From Eutrigla gurnardus (taxonomy: Eukaryota > Chordata > Actinopteri > Perciformes > Triglidae): a stretch of 64,000 bases of DNA. This document shows, in pieces, positions 36,350 to 45,946 of this stretch (position 1 is its first letter; every line of letters starts with the position of its first letter). Under the pieces are notes generated by a model that worked only from the letters and a program-made list of their open reading frames with translations, was not told the origin of the DNA and ran no database searches. The DNA lies in the NCBI GenBank assembly GCA_963514095.1, contig OY741284.1:7916016-7980015 (forward strand), in the 5' to 3' direction. A program made the translations under genes and the position numbers.

Positions 36350-36356
<7 letters not shown>

Positions 36357-36395
<39 letters not shown>
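36357..36395. repeat. (AC)n microsatellite beside a splice donor
   Basis: A pure AC run that is (GT)n in the ppfia2 transcript. It begins about 10 nt after the donor of the exon 36406-36497. Confidence 0.95.
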
Positions 36396-36396
<1 letters not shown>

Positions 36397-36405
36397 CCAA
36401 CCTAC

Positions 36406-36497
36406 CGTGACAGGGTGGGTTCTGTGAGGGAGCCTGCCCTCAATCTGAATTGGTCCAGCTCTGATCTCAGTTTGTCAATCTCCTCCGCCAGATGTGT
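36406..36497 (-). CDS. ppfia2: ppfia2 exon, coiled coil
   Basis: Acceptor TTTGGTCCAG, donor CG|GTAGGT. It reads THLAEEIDKLRSELDQFRLR AGSLTEPTLS plus a split Arg. EEIDKLRSELDQ and GSL-EPT match the vertebrate protein. The intron 36498-36899 is unremarkable. Confidence 0.94.
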
Positions 36498-36899
36498 CTG
36501 GACCAAACAATTGGACCAGATGTTATTGCAGGACTCGTCCATGATATTAAACACCACAAAGAATGATTATCCCAGTATATCATCATACAGTAGTCATGTC
36601 AACACTGTGGGGCTGATTATCTTCATGTTGCTGAATACTAACTAACACTGACACTTTCTTCTGCTCTCCATATTGCATGGGAAATTCATCCCATTATCCT
36701 TCCCCGTGTGGCTTATGAATATTCAACTGCAAGGTTTATTAAAAATGAAAATAATGCCAACAACCAATCTCATTATTTTTCGATTAAAAAGTACTTTAAA
36801 TTAGTATTATTATTCAATTAAAGCAACCTCATGTAAAATGCAGGAGACTTCAGGAAAAAAAAAGATGTAATCATCATTTTCTCGATTTCCATAACCTAC

Positions 36900-36962
36900 T
36901 TTTTCATGGATTGAATCCTCGTACTGTTTTCTGTAACCTTCCGAGTCTTGGATTAACAAATT
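36900..36962 (-). CDS. ppfia2: ppfia2 exon, coiled coil
   Basis: Twenty-one codons reading NLLIQDSEGYRKQYEDSIHE K between TTCATTGCAG and GTAGGT, phase 0 at both ends. It corresponds to the LIQESE-type coiled-coil segment, moderately diverged. Confidence 0.9.
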
Positions 36963-37073
36963 CTGCAATGAAATAAAAAAAAAAAAAAGGTCAAAGGTCA
37001 GAAAATCCTGACAGCCTGACATTCATCAGACAGAACTGACAGGTTTCCATCGACAACGGCAGCCATCTTTAAC

Positions 37074-37205
37074 CTTCTCTTCCAGAGCTGCCATTCTCTC
37101 CTTCAGGTGGAGCTGAAGACGCTCGTTGGACTCCGTGAGGAGTCGGTCCACCGTGTCCGACAGTCGCTTGTTGTGCTCTTCGTTCATCTTCTCTCTCTGC
37201 CGAGC
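37074..37205 (-). CDS. ppfia2: ppfia2 exon, coiled coil
   Basis: Forty-four codons reading ARQREKMNEEHNKRLSDTVD RLLTESNERLQLHLKERMAA LEEK; acceptor CCCTCCAG, donor GTTAAA (weak). This coiled coil is almost invariant in vertebrate liprin-alphas. The intron 37206-37755 is unremarkable. Confidence 0.96.
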
Positions 37206-37755
37206 CTGGAGGGACGAGTGCACAATGGAAATATTGTATTTCAATGTCATATCTGATATTACGCCTTCACTATGTTTGCTGTAAAATGATTATTTTAAAG
37301 CATGCTGAGCTACGTTTACTTGTGTGTGCCCCCTATAAATAATCACTTGCAGATGTCTACCAGTTGTTGCAGGTCTGAGAGATGTTTTTCTGTCATTTTT
37401 TGATAGATTTCTTTATTTTATCTTTTTTGTTAGACGTGTGCATCCTGCTTCGCATGACTCCAAGTAGGTAAAACCAGCTTTTTGAGGTTACAATCATATT
37501 GTCATATACATGTTTTTTACATTTTGGGACGCTTCCATGAAATGTGACTTTGAAGATGCCAATGTGATGTAAAATCAATCTTACATCGTTGACTCATTTG
37601 TGAGCCGTTTTACAAACCATCCTATCGCCGTAGGGTGTGAGACTTGGTCTCGTGCCAGTGGCGATATATCAGACATGTTGTGAGTTGCGTTCGCCTCAGG
37701 CAGGAGTGGCGGCCTGGTTCGCGCTGCCTGGCGCGACGCCTCCGTGATGACTCAC

Positions 37756-37839
37756 CCGTAGCAGCTCCTGGTTCTTCTCCTCCAGCTGGCATTCCAAGTG
37801 CCTCATCCGCTCCTCGATGCTCCCGTGACGCTCCTCCGC
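37756..37839 (-). CDS. ppfia2: ppfia2 exon, coiled coil
   Basis: Twenty-eight codons reading AEERHGSIEERMRHLECQLE EKNQELLR; acceptor GTCTGTAG, donor GTGAGT, phase 0. The intron 37840-38510 has no recognised content. Confidence 0.95.
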
Positions 37840-38510
37840 CTACAGACGGATCACAGCATAGACAGGACAAAAAGGGGGGCACGATGATCGGGGTGTTTGG
37901 CAGCCTGAAGGGCAACAAAGAAAAAAAAGCAGTGGCGACGACACAAGCCAAAGCCTCTACCCCAAACTCAAAGATGGATGTCTAACATTTGGAAGCATAA
38001 GAGGAGGTGAGGGAGCCGGTTGAAACAAAGAGTGACAAGGAGAAGGATGGAGAACGAGGCCACCAAAGGACAGAATGAGAGAGGAAGAGAGCTCCTCCAG
38101 CGCTGCCAAGGATGAGCTCCAGCCAGAAGTGCCATGCAGCTGTCCCATGGTGGTCGAACAGCCAGAGCAGAATCCCAGTGAACACGCGCGCCACAAAAAC
38201 ACTAATAAGATAAATGAATGAAGTCGGCTCTCTACAGGAAATTGGCAGTAGCTTGCGATGCCCTGTGGGACTACCTTCCTAAGAATGGAGTTCATGTCTT
38301 GGAGTTTAGCTTCCATAACAAAGTGATAATCATCAGGGGAGGAAGAGGAGCTGGAGTCAGACTATGTGGCCGAGGGAGAGGAGAGGGACATGTTGAGAGT
38401 TCATGACACCACGAGCACACTAACATACAGTCAAAAAGATCCAAGAGACCAGGGCATCCGTGGGAATGTGTCAACGGTGTGTGTGTTAACACGTGTGTGT
38501 GTGTTTCTAC

Positions 38511-38645
38511 CTTGGTGAGGGCTGCTATCCTCTGGGCCAGCTCGGCCTCGACCTCCGGCAGCGTCTCGGCCTTCCTCATGGTCTGCTGGAGCTTCTGCTC
38601 GGCGAGCTCCAGCCTCTCCTGCAGCTGCCTGTTCTTCTCCTCCAT
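38511..38645 (-). CDS. ppfia2: ppfia2 exon, coiled coil
   Basis: Forty-five codons reading MEEKNRQLQERLELAEQKLQ QTMRKAETLPEVEAELAQRI AALTK; acceptor GTACGCAG, donor GTAGAA. It happens to open with ATG but is an internal exon. CA-rich sequence follows the donor. Confidence 0.95.
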
Positions 38646-39916
38646 CTGCGTACGCACGCATCAAAGACACAAGAAGGTGGTCATGCACACGATTTGATTG
38701 CGTACTGTTGACTGAAAAGAGGGAAAACAACTGACCATCAACTGATGGAGTAAGTGTCATCTAAATATACATCATCCTGAATTTACTGAAACAGGTAAAC
38801 GTGACAGAACAGAACTGTGATGAAACTGGAGCAGATCAAAAAGCAGGGAGGCCTCATACTAAAATATGAAAGTATAATATAATAGCATATATGAGTATGA
38901 AAGTGTATAAAGTATTTATAAACTCAGTGAAAGTAGAGATAAATAAAGGGCTGCTTTTCTGTGCAGAGGATGTAAATTAAGAATAATTCACAGTATGTGT
39001 CTTTTTATCCCCCTCAGTTCTGGCACTTAATATAAATAAAACAGCCTGTGATTGTGAATCTGTTCCTTCTTTTCCCTGTAATGTCAGCGGAGCGTCATGG
39101 CCTGGTAGAAAATAGACCCACAGATATCTTTAGTAGGAGGACTGGCTACTGAAGGCTCTGGCAGCGTGCCGCTACCCTTCTTCAAAATAGCATCACAACA
39201 GACTCAGAATAGCAGCAGCTCTGCACTTGCCAAGAGTGACAATGGCAACTTTTACTCAGCAGATACCGGCGATCGCCATGGTGACGCATCCAGATACATT
39301 GTAAAGATGGCAATGGAACCCAGCGTTCAGTGACGCCGCAAGAAAGTGACTTGTATTTCCGTGTGTTGCGATCCCACCTTCCTCCCGGCTCTGATCGGTT
39401 TTAAAGAATCTTTTTTTGGGGGCTGGCTTGGCAGCCGTTGCCATCGGCGACAGATGCTCTGCTCCCAAAAGCACCGGGTCTGGCAGCTCAATAAACAATA
39501 ATTAGACTCTAGGTGGTCAGGGCTGCGTTGTGTGTGTGTGTGTGTGTCGGTGATAGTTTCACCCGACCCCCGCTGGTGTCGGAGGTGATGCCGGGGAAGC
39601 ATGACAGTGTGTTTTTGTTTGCTATATCATCCTGCGGTGCCCTCCCATCCATCTTTTTTTTTTTGCTCGCCAGTTCTTCTCATCCCTTCATCCCGATGGC
39701 CGAGCCTACATCCCCACGACTCGTCTTCAAACATCAGCAGCCAGACTACAGGGTTCAGCTTCTGGCACGACAACAAGTAAACTCATTGCACAGCCGGCGA
39801 GGAAGTGTGTGTTTGTATGTGGCAGCAGGGGCTTGAACCCAAAGGCTCCGACGGTTATTTCTGGACGCATGCATCTCATAGATTGGTCTTCTAGTCAACT
39901 TGATGTGGTGCTACTG

Positions 39917-39924
39917 GTTCAAGC
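39917..39924. repeat. 8-bp target-site duplication, left copy
   Basis: GTTCAAGC, identical to 40808-40815 on the other side of the hAT element. Confidence 0.9.
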
Positions 39925-40807
39925 TAGGGTTGCACGGTATACCGGTACTAATTTGGTACCGGGGTACTGAGGCATTTAAAACGGTACTATATTGCATTTG
40001 GACGGGACCGGTACTTGCAGCGCCGCGTTGTAACTACAGATGAGAGGACGAGGAGCGAGCCGCAGCTAGGGGAGATAAAAAGAAAAAGCAAGCAAGCCGG
40101 AGGAAACAGCTAGCAAGTTAGCGAGCAGCGTGGACTGGAGCAACAAACGGAGCAAAGCTTGGAGAGAGAGACGTTGGAGAGTGAGGGAGAGAGAGAGAGA
40201 AGCACGGAGAGGAGAATGGCTGCTGCAACCGTCACCACGCCGCAACTTGTGTACAAACCAGCTCTGCGAAGTGCGATATGGCCGTACTTTAGCTAAAAAC
40301 AAATGCGCAAGGTGAGGCAGTTAACGCCGATGCACCACTGTGTAAACGGTGTTTAAAAACATGCATGGCTAACGGCGGAAACACCTCCGACTTAGCCAAA
40401 CACTTAAAGGACCAGCACCCAGACCTGCACACTGAACTCAGGGAACGACAGGTCATTTACTCAGGAAAAAAAGCCACATTCAGTGCTAAAAGCAAGCGCC
40501 ACCCCCCTTCAGTCTTAACAAAAGTAGCTCTGGAAGAAAAAAAAAAGAGCTGGTTTATTTATATTATATTATATTATTGTATTTATATTTTCACATTTTT
40601 AAAATTGTGTGCATTAGAAAAGCTTGTCTTTGTGGTATTTTATTTTATTTGCTGATTAATATGTTATTGTTCTAAGATTTTCTATTAAAATAAAGTCAGT
40701 AATGACATTTTTTACGTTCATTTTTAATTTGAAAAAGTATCGAAAAGTATCGAAAAGTACCGAAACACATGTTGGTACCGGTACCAACATGTATCGTGAC
40801 AACACTA
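39925..40807 (+). mobile_element. hAT transposon, internally deleted (883 bp)
   Basis: Its ends are imperfect inverted repeats (TAGGGTTGCACGGTATA and, from the other end, TAGTGTTGTCACGATA). It is flanked by a perfect 8-bp duplication GTTCAAGC, the hallmark of hAT insertion. A perfect 24-bp palindrome centred on GGTACCGGTACC lies at 40768-40791 beside the right end. Inside is a broken BED zinc-finger remnant. Most of the transposase is missing, so it would need an enzyme supplied from elsewhere. Confidence 0.92.
40216..40600 (+). pseudogene. hAT transposase remnant, BED zinc finger
   Basis: An ATG at 40216 opens MAAATVTTPQLVYKPALRSA IWPYF, then stops. A second frame continues with CKRCLKTCMANGGNTSDLAK HLKDQHPDLHTE. 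Together they show the BED-finger pattern of a W-x-x-F followed by C-x2-C and H-x4-H (HLKDQH). The frame shift and the lack of the catalytic and dimerisation regions make it a pseudogene of the ZBED/hAT family. Confidence 0.82.
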
Positions 40808-40815
40808 GTTCAAGC
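40808..40815. repeat. 8-bp target-site duplication, right copy
   Basis: GTTCAAGC, the right partner of 39917-39924. Confidence 0.9.
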
Positions 40816-41477
40816 AGAATCTTGACTCTGAATTACATGACATCATTTAATTGCTAAGGAAGACATTTTCTTGCAGAGAGTGCCATCAGATGAGCAGATT
40901 GGTACCAATTTTAGTTTTATTTTGTACTGTCAATATGCAGCTACAGCCAGCAGCCAGTTAGCTTAGCTTAGCATAAAGAGGTTGCTTGGTGTCGAAGCAG
41001 CTTTCCTCGCAGGAATCTTTCCATCCTTCCGGAGCTCAGCTGGTAGGCCTGAACTCATCCTATCTAATAACCGGCAATGCATCATTAAAAGGAGAATACT
41101 ATCTGTTTCTCATATTGTATCACATTACATAAGAAACTTTCAACTGTCTGCATCTGCTCAAAGTAGACATTTGAGATTCCTTTCCCGGGGAGTCATTTCC
41201 ATTGACCTTATTTGACATGATGTCAAGAGGTTTTTTCTCATTGCCAAACCTCCTTGGATCAGCTCTTATTTTTTGATAACTGGCAGGAAGCATCTGTCTC
41301 ACACAACCAGCTGCATGTTTAATTCGTTTCTGAATCCAGCTTAAAAATGAATGGTCCATTTCAGCAGCCACCCGGAACCCACGACTCAGAAATGAAGCAA
41401 AAACCGGAAAACACAGCATCTTCATAATCGCCCATCAGCCACTTGGGCCTCACACACACTCCCTGTGTTATACACAC

Positions 41478-41624
41478 CTGTCTGAGGAACGCCTCCTTAT
41501 TGGCCAGCTCGTTCTCCAGTTTGTCGTTGATGTCGTGCACCGACGTGGACTCCCGTTGGGCGCTCAGGTAGCGTTTCTCCAGCGTTACGATCCGTTCCTC
41601 CATGTCCTCTTTCTGACACATGGC
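41478..41624 (-). CDS. ppfia2: ppfia2 exon, coiled coil
   Basis: Forty-nine codons, phase 0: AMCQKEDMEERIVTLEKRYL SAQRESTSVHDINDKLENEL ANKEAFLRQ; acceptor CTGCATGCAG, donor CAG|GTGTGT. It matches the conserved MEERI-TLEKRYL-AQRE coiled coil. Confidence 0.95.
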
Positions 41625-42891
41625 CTGCATGCAGACCCACATAGTCAGAGCAATCAGAGCATAACAGAAAATAAAGATTAAGCGTTGCTAAACCTATTTT
41701 TTGCTGTGACCTCATATCGCACACTGCTGCAGTGAAAATATCAGCAACATTTGGAGGGTTCATTTCTCCTGCATAGGGGAATCGCTGCAGATACAAAACC
41801 CAAGCAAGAACATGTGGTTTGGAAACCACGTTTAATTGGAATGGACTAAGCTGAATAACCTGCTCTGAGCAGACAGTGCAGGCTAATAAAGGCCTGATAA
41901 GGCCATGTTTTGCTGGGCCATAATCACTACCTCTGCCTGCATCGTTAGCAATCGATAGCAAATTCCAGCCGCGGGCTACAGGAGGAGATCAGCTTATATT
42001 CATATCCAGCCCACCTCGCTGGCATTCACCTCACACAGACACAAACTGAACTGGCTCGGGCTCCTTAATGACCAATGTAACATTGTAGTTTCTTGTAGTT
42101 TCTCCAGGAAACTGGCATTTTACTGGCCGGGTTGGTGCTTTTCATGTTGGCACACTAGCTGGAAATGTGTTGATGAAGCAAACAGTGGCAGATGCAGAAA
42201 CAGCTACTTGTTTTTCTGTTGTGTGTAATGTGACGCTTTCAGACGTGTTTCATCCAATTCAATTAAATGAATCCCCAAATCATAAATTTGCCTCAGAGGG
42301 CATTACAATCTCTATCCTTGGACACTCACGTATGATATGGAAAAAGTTTTTCCCCCAAAAAAACTTTAACAGGGAAAAAAATGGAAGAAAGCTCAGAGAG
42401 AGCAACCGAGGAGCGATCTTTCTCCCAGGATGGACTGTATTACTATTTATGCGTACGTGAGAGTATTTAAAAAAGACATGTAAATAAATGCTTTAAAAAG
42501 AAATATAAATAACATTTTCTATGACGCTCATGTCCAAGATGCATTACAAACATACTTATAATCTGTTTATAGCACTGTATAATTATGGTTAGAAAAGCTC
42601 ATCGCCAAAATGCTTTATAAAAATCTGCAAAATCTGTTTATAATAAATATTACACAATGCTATAAGCTGCTATAAGACATATATGTATGTTTAAATGCAT
42701 TATAGGCATCATAGAAAGTGTTAGAAATAAATAAATGTACATTGCAGTAGCAGTGTGCCTTTAATTGTGCATGCGTGTGTTTGAGAAATACATCGTCATA
42801 AAGGGAGTGTGAAAATATATGCTAATATGGGCTTTTTTGGGCCTCTGCAAGGCTTCTTTGATGTCTCTCTTGCAACTGTTATTCCCTTCCC

Positions 42892-42928
<37 letters not shown>

Positions 42929-42949
42929 CGTGTATGTGTGTGCTGTAAC
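41625..42949 (-). other. ppfia2 intron
   Basis: About 1.3 kb. It contains an AT-rich stretch with repeated TTATAA/GCATTATA words at 42500-42745, which may be a dispersed repeat, and the (TG)n run at 42893-42942 next to the donor. Confidence 0.55.
42893..42942. repeat. (TG)n microsatellite beside a weak splice donor
   Basis: A slightly interrupted TG run that is (CA)n in the ppfia2 transcript. It starts about 8 nt after the donor GTTACA of exon 42950-43171. Confidence 0.95.
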
Positions 42950-43171
42950 CTCTTTGATGTCCCTCTGGTACTTGTTGTTCATCTCCTCCGACTTGATGAG
43001 GTCCTTCCGGGCGGTCTCCAGCTCCTGCTCCACCTCGGAGACTCGGGAGGAGAGGGAGGACATGCGCTCCTTCATCTGGGCCAGCTCGTAGTTCTGCTTC
43101 TCCAGCAGGTCCTGCAGCTCCACCACTTGGCTCGCCTCGTGGGCCGACTCCAGGGAGCCATTGGACAGACG
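42950..43171 (-). CDS. ppfia2: ppfia2 exon, coiled coil
   Basis: Seventy-four codons, phase 0: RLSNGSLESAHEASQVVELQ DLLEKQNYELAQMKERMSSL SSRVSEVEQELETARKDLIK SEEMNNKYQRDIKE. The acceptor AG is preceded by a pure C tract; the donor is the weak GTTACA. The ELQ-LLEKQNYE-AQMKER-SSLSSRV pattern is diagnostic. Confidence 0.96.
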
Positions 43172-45042
43172 CTGGGGGGGGGGGGAGAGACGAGCGAGGA
43201 CGGGTCAACAACTTTAGCTTCCGTCTGGCAACCAAATTATCTCACGGTCCCACATGCAGTTAGCTGAGGAATCTGGCATTTGAAAGGAAACAGCAACACA
43301 GTCTCTCATCTTAGTTAAGTGTCGTATAGGCCGAGGCTGTAAACACCACTTCCCTCTAGTTTTTTGTTTTTTTTAATAATTGGAAACATCCAATACAAGA
43401 AACAGAAATTTGACTTAAAAATGGAGTAAAAATAGAAACCGTAGCATTGAAAATGATCTAGGTGAAAAAAAAAAACACATTTCTGATTCACCCTGATGTC
43501 CTGTGGTGGACCGAAGTGGGTCTCCAGAAATCAGTCTTGCACCCACTTCAGATGCAATTTCTCCTTCGGAGAGTTACACACATTAGCACTCTAATAAATT
43601 CAAGTCCAGGAGCTCAAGGCTCCGACTCTGATTTCAGGATGGCGTCAAACACCGACCGAGAATCACTCCAGACTCCATCGCAGAAATTGCTTTGACACTC
43701 GCATTAGTAATGTGATTAGGTGTCGCCGAGTTCTCCGCGGGTTCCTGCGCTTGGCAGATTAATGAGGGGGGATGCCGACTCGGAGCGATAGATAACGCAT
43801 CAGAAAACAACTCTATTACCACTGCTGAAAAACACACGCCCCTTCTGTCAACGCTGAATGCAGCTTTCACGCGGCAAAGCTTTCTCTTTATGTCCAAATG
43901 TAATTATTGTGAAGCAGGTGGAAAGTGAAGATTAACTGGAAAAGTGGTGTCTCTCTTCGCCGTCTCTCGGCTGCACCGGGACCAGCTGCCCGTCCTCGGC
44001 CATCCATCTGTGAGGACAAACCTAATTGGGCCTCTCTGGCTGCTGCCTGTGATCAATGATTCACCCGAGCAGGGAACAAGACCCAGTAAATCACGACGCT
44101 AATTTTAATACCAGCGCCCCGGCACCGACTTTCAAAAGGAGCCGACTTTAAGGATTTCGCTCTATTTTATTGTAAAACGTCAGATCCACAGTGATACATT
44201 ATGCAGCCGCGGCGCTCTTTATTGTGCTAAGACACCTGTTTCAGAAAACGGAGAGTTTGAATGGTCTTACTTGTTTTTTATAACCTGGAAGAGTTTTTTT
44301 GTTCTATTTGACCAGATGTCGTCCTCTCCTGCCACGCTGAGACAGCGGAGGTGAAAATAGTCCACGTCAGTTTTCACTCTATTTATAATAGTTAATGACA
44401 AGGAATCATTTTGGTATTTTACAACTTTTCAGGGTTAACAGGCGTATCAGGAACTTTTTTCTGGACTCACATGTTTTGTTTTTGTTTGTTTTTTTTAAAT
44501 ATAGTTGCACAGTTGTTCTTGAGTAGATTCATTATTTTGACCACATTCACAAAAACATTGATTGCTACTTTATACTTCTGCTACATTTCTGTGGGATTGA
44601 TTTGACCATATATGTTTTTGCTCATTTTACATAAAAAATTACCAATACTGATGGTAAGTGATGGTCAGAGATACAGTGTTGGGTCTTTGCTGAAGGAAAA
44701 TTAAAGATGGTGAAGCAGAACGCATCATCTGTCAGTGAGTCTGGTTATCAGGCGGATCCAGGTTTACGCAAAAGGTTTGGTAGCTCGATGGGTCAATATG
44801 CACATCAAGAAGTGGACTCCCCCCCGTCCTCCCTCTGACTCCTTCCTCCCCTCTCGCTGACACCCCCCCCCCCCCCCCCCATCACATCAATGACAACCAA
44901 AGGACACGTGCGAATCAACTGGAGAGGGTTGTGCCTCCAAGAAGACGAGCGAGCGTCTTCCCCCCCGATGGCAGTCGCTGCCACATCTGTCAGACCCTGT
45001 GACTGCAGTCACACTGAATAACCAGCCGCCACTCTCACCTTT

Positions 45043-45073
<31 letters not shown>

Positions 45074-45835
45074 TTTCAAAAACAACACACGTTCATATTC
45101 CTTTTATCTCCACAAAGCTGGGCAGACGAGATCCTCATTAGCCCATTCCTCCACATAACACACCCTTCGTCTTTTAACTCCCCCCCGACTCCCCTTCCTC
45201 CAGCAGACCGCTTGAGTAATAGCATCTCCATTGATCTGTAAGGTGGAGGTGCCGCTGTCTGCATGCTAAAACGGTTTGGGAGCGCCTGCTTTGATTTGGA
45301 GCAGGTTGTTTTTTTGGGGCGGAGTCTGTCTGTCTAGTAAACGTGGAAGCTGTTACAACTCTTTAAATGAACAATCAGAGGAGGATTTGTATTCAGCCAC
45401 GTGTTCCCTGCATAAGAGAGAGCTCTCATCTGACTGCAGGTCACCTTTAAAACACCAGCAGAGCTAAACATATGGAACCATTAATAAGATATTTAATAAC
45501 ATAATAGAAATGAAAGCACCAGGAGGATTATAGTGCAGATCTATGATTTTGTGTGTTTTGTAATGTTTATTATTATTATTTATGAGTAATTCAAGATAAA
45601 ATAGAAATAATAATGACCAAAAAAGACAGATTGTGATACTTTATTTTAGTGTTTGTATACCCAAACACTGTTTGAATATTCCTAGCGGAGTTTTTGTAGG
45701 ACGATGAAATGAACAGGAAACCGCTGTGAAATCAGGACTTGAACGCTTACACCGTTTTAGCTAAATTCATTCGGGACCATGCAGCGTTTCCATTGGTTGA
45801 AAACAGAAGGACATTTAATCATGGAGGAGGCTCAC
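43172..45835 (-). other. ppfia2 intron
   Basis: About 2.7 kb. It contains a C homopolymer of 18 at 44863-44880 (G run in the transcript) and (AC)n at 45044-45073. No extra exon is seen. Confidence 0.65.
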
Positions 45836-45946
45836 CTTGCCGTGGACCTTCTGCTGAGCCTCGGTGCCCTCCAGTATGTCCTCCCCTCCGTCCCCAGAAG
45901 CCACTTTTCTCTGAATGTGAGCATTTTGTTCCCGTAAGGCCACGAT
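45836..45946 (-). CDS. ppfia2: ppfia2 exon, coiled coil
   Basis: Thirty-seven codons, phase 0: IVALREQNAHIQRKVASGDG GEDILEGTEAQQKVHGK; acceptor CATCCTGCAG, donor GTGAGC. It matches the IVALREQN-HIQRK segment; the acidic second half is variable among vertebrates. Confidence 0.93.

Larger units (their letters stand above)
33446..36405 (-). other. ppfia2 intron with promoter-like cluster and a dispersed repeat
   Basis: About 3 kb. It holds a stretch dense in GCTAGC/GCTAACG-type words (33790-34350), a CCAAT/E-box cluster (34434-34502), a dispersed teleost repeat (35480-36010) and a (CA)n run just inside the 5' end in gene order (36357-36395). Confidence 0.6.
38646..41477 (-). other. ppfia2 intron carrying a hAT element
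   Basis: About 2.8 kb. It contains the transposon at 39925-40807, a short (TG)n at 39530-39547 and a fragment of a dispersed repeat at 40930-40980. No extra exon was recognised. Confidence 0.7.

Noticed and set aside
41497..41961. 154-codon open frame on the - strand
   Set aside because: It overlaps the coiled-coil exon 41478-41624 in a different frame and otherwise is intron.
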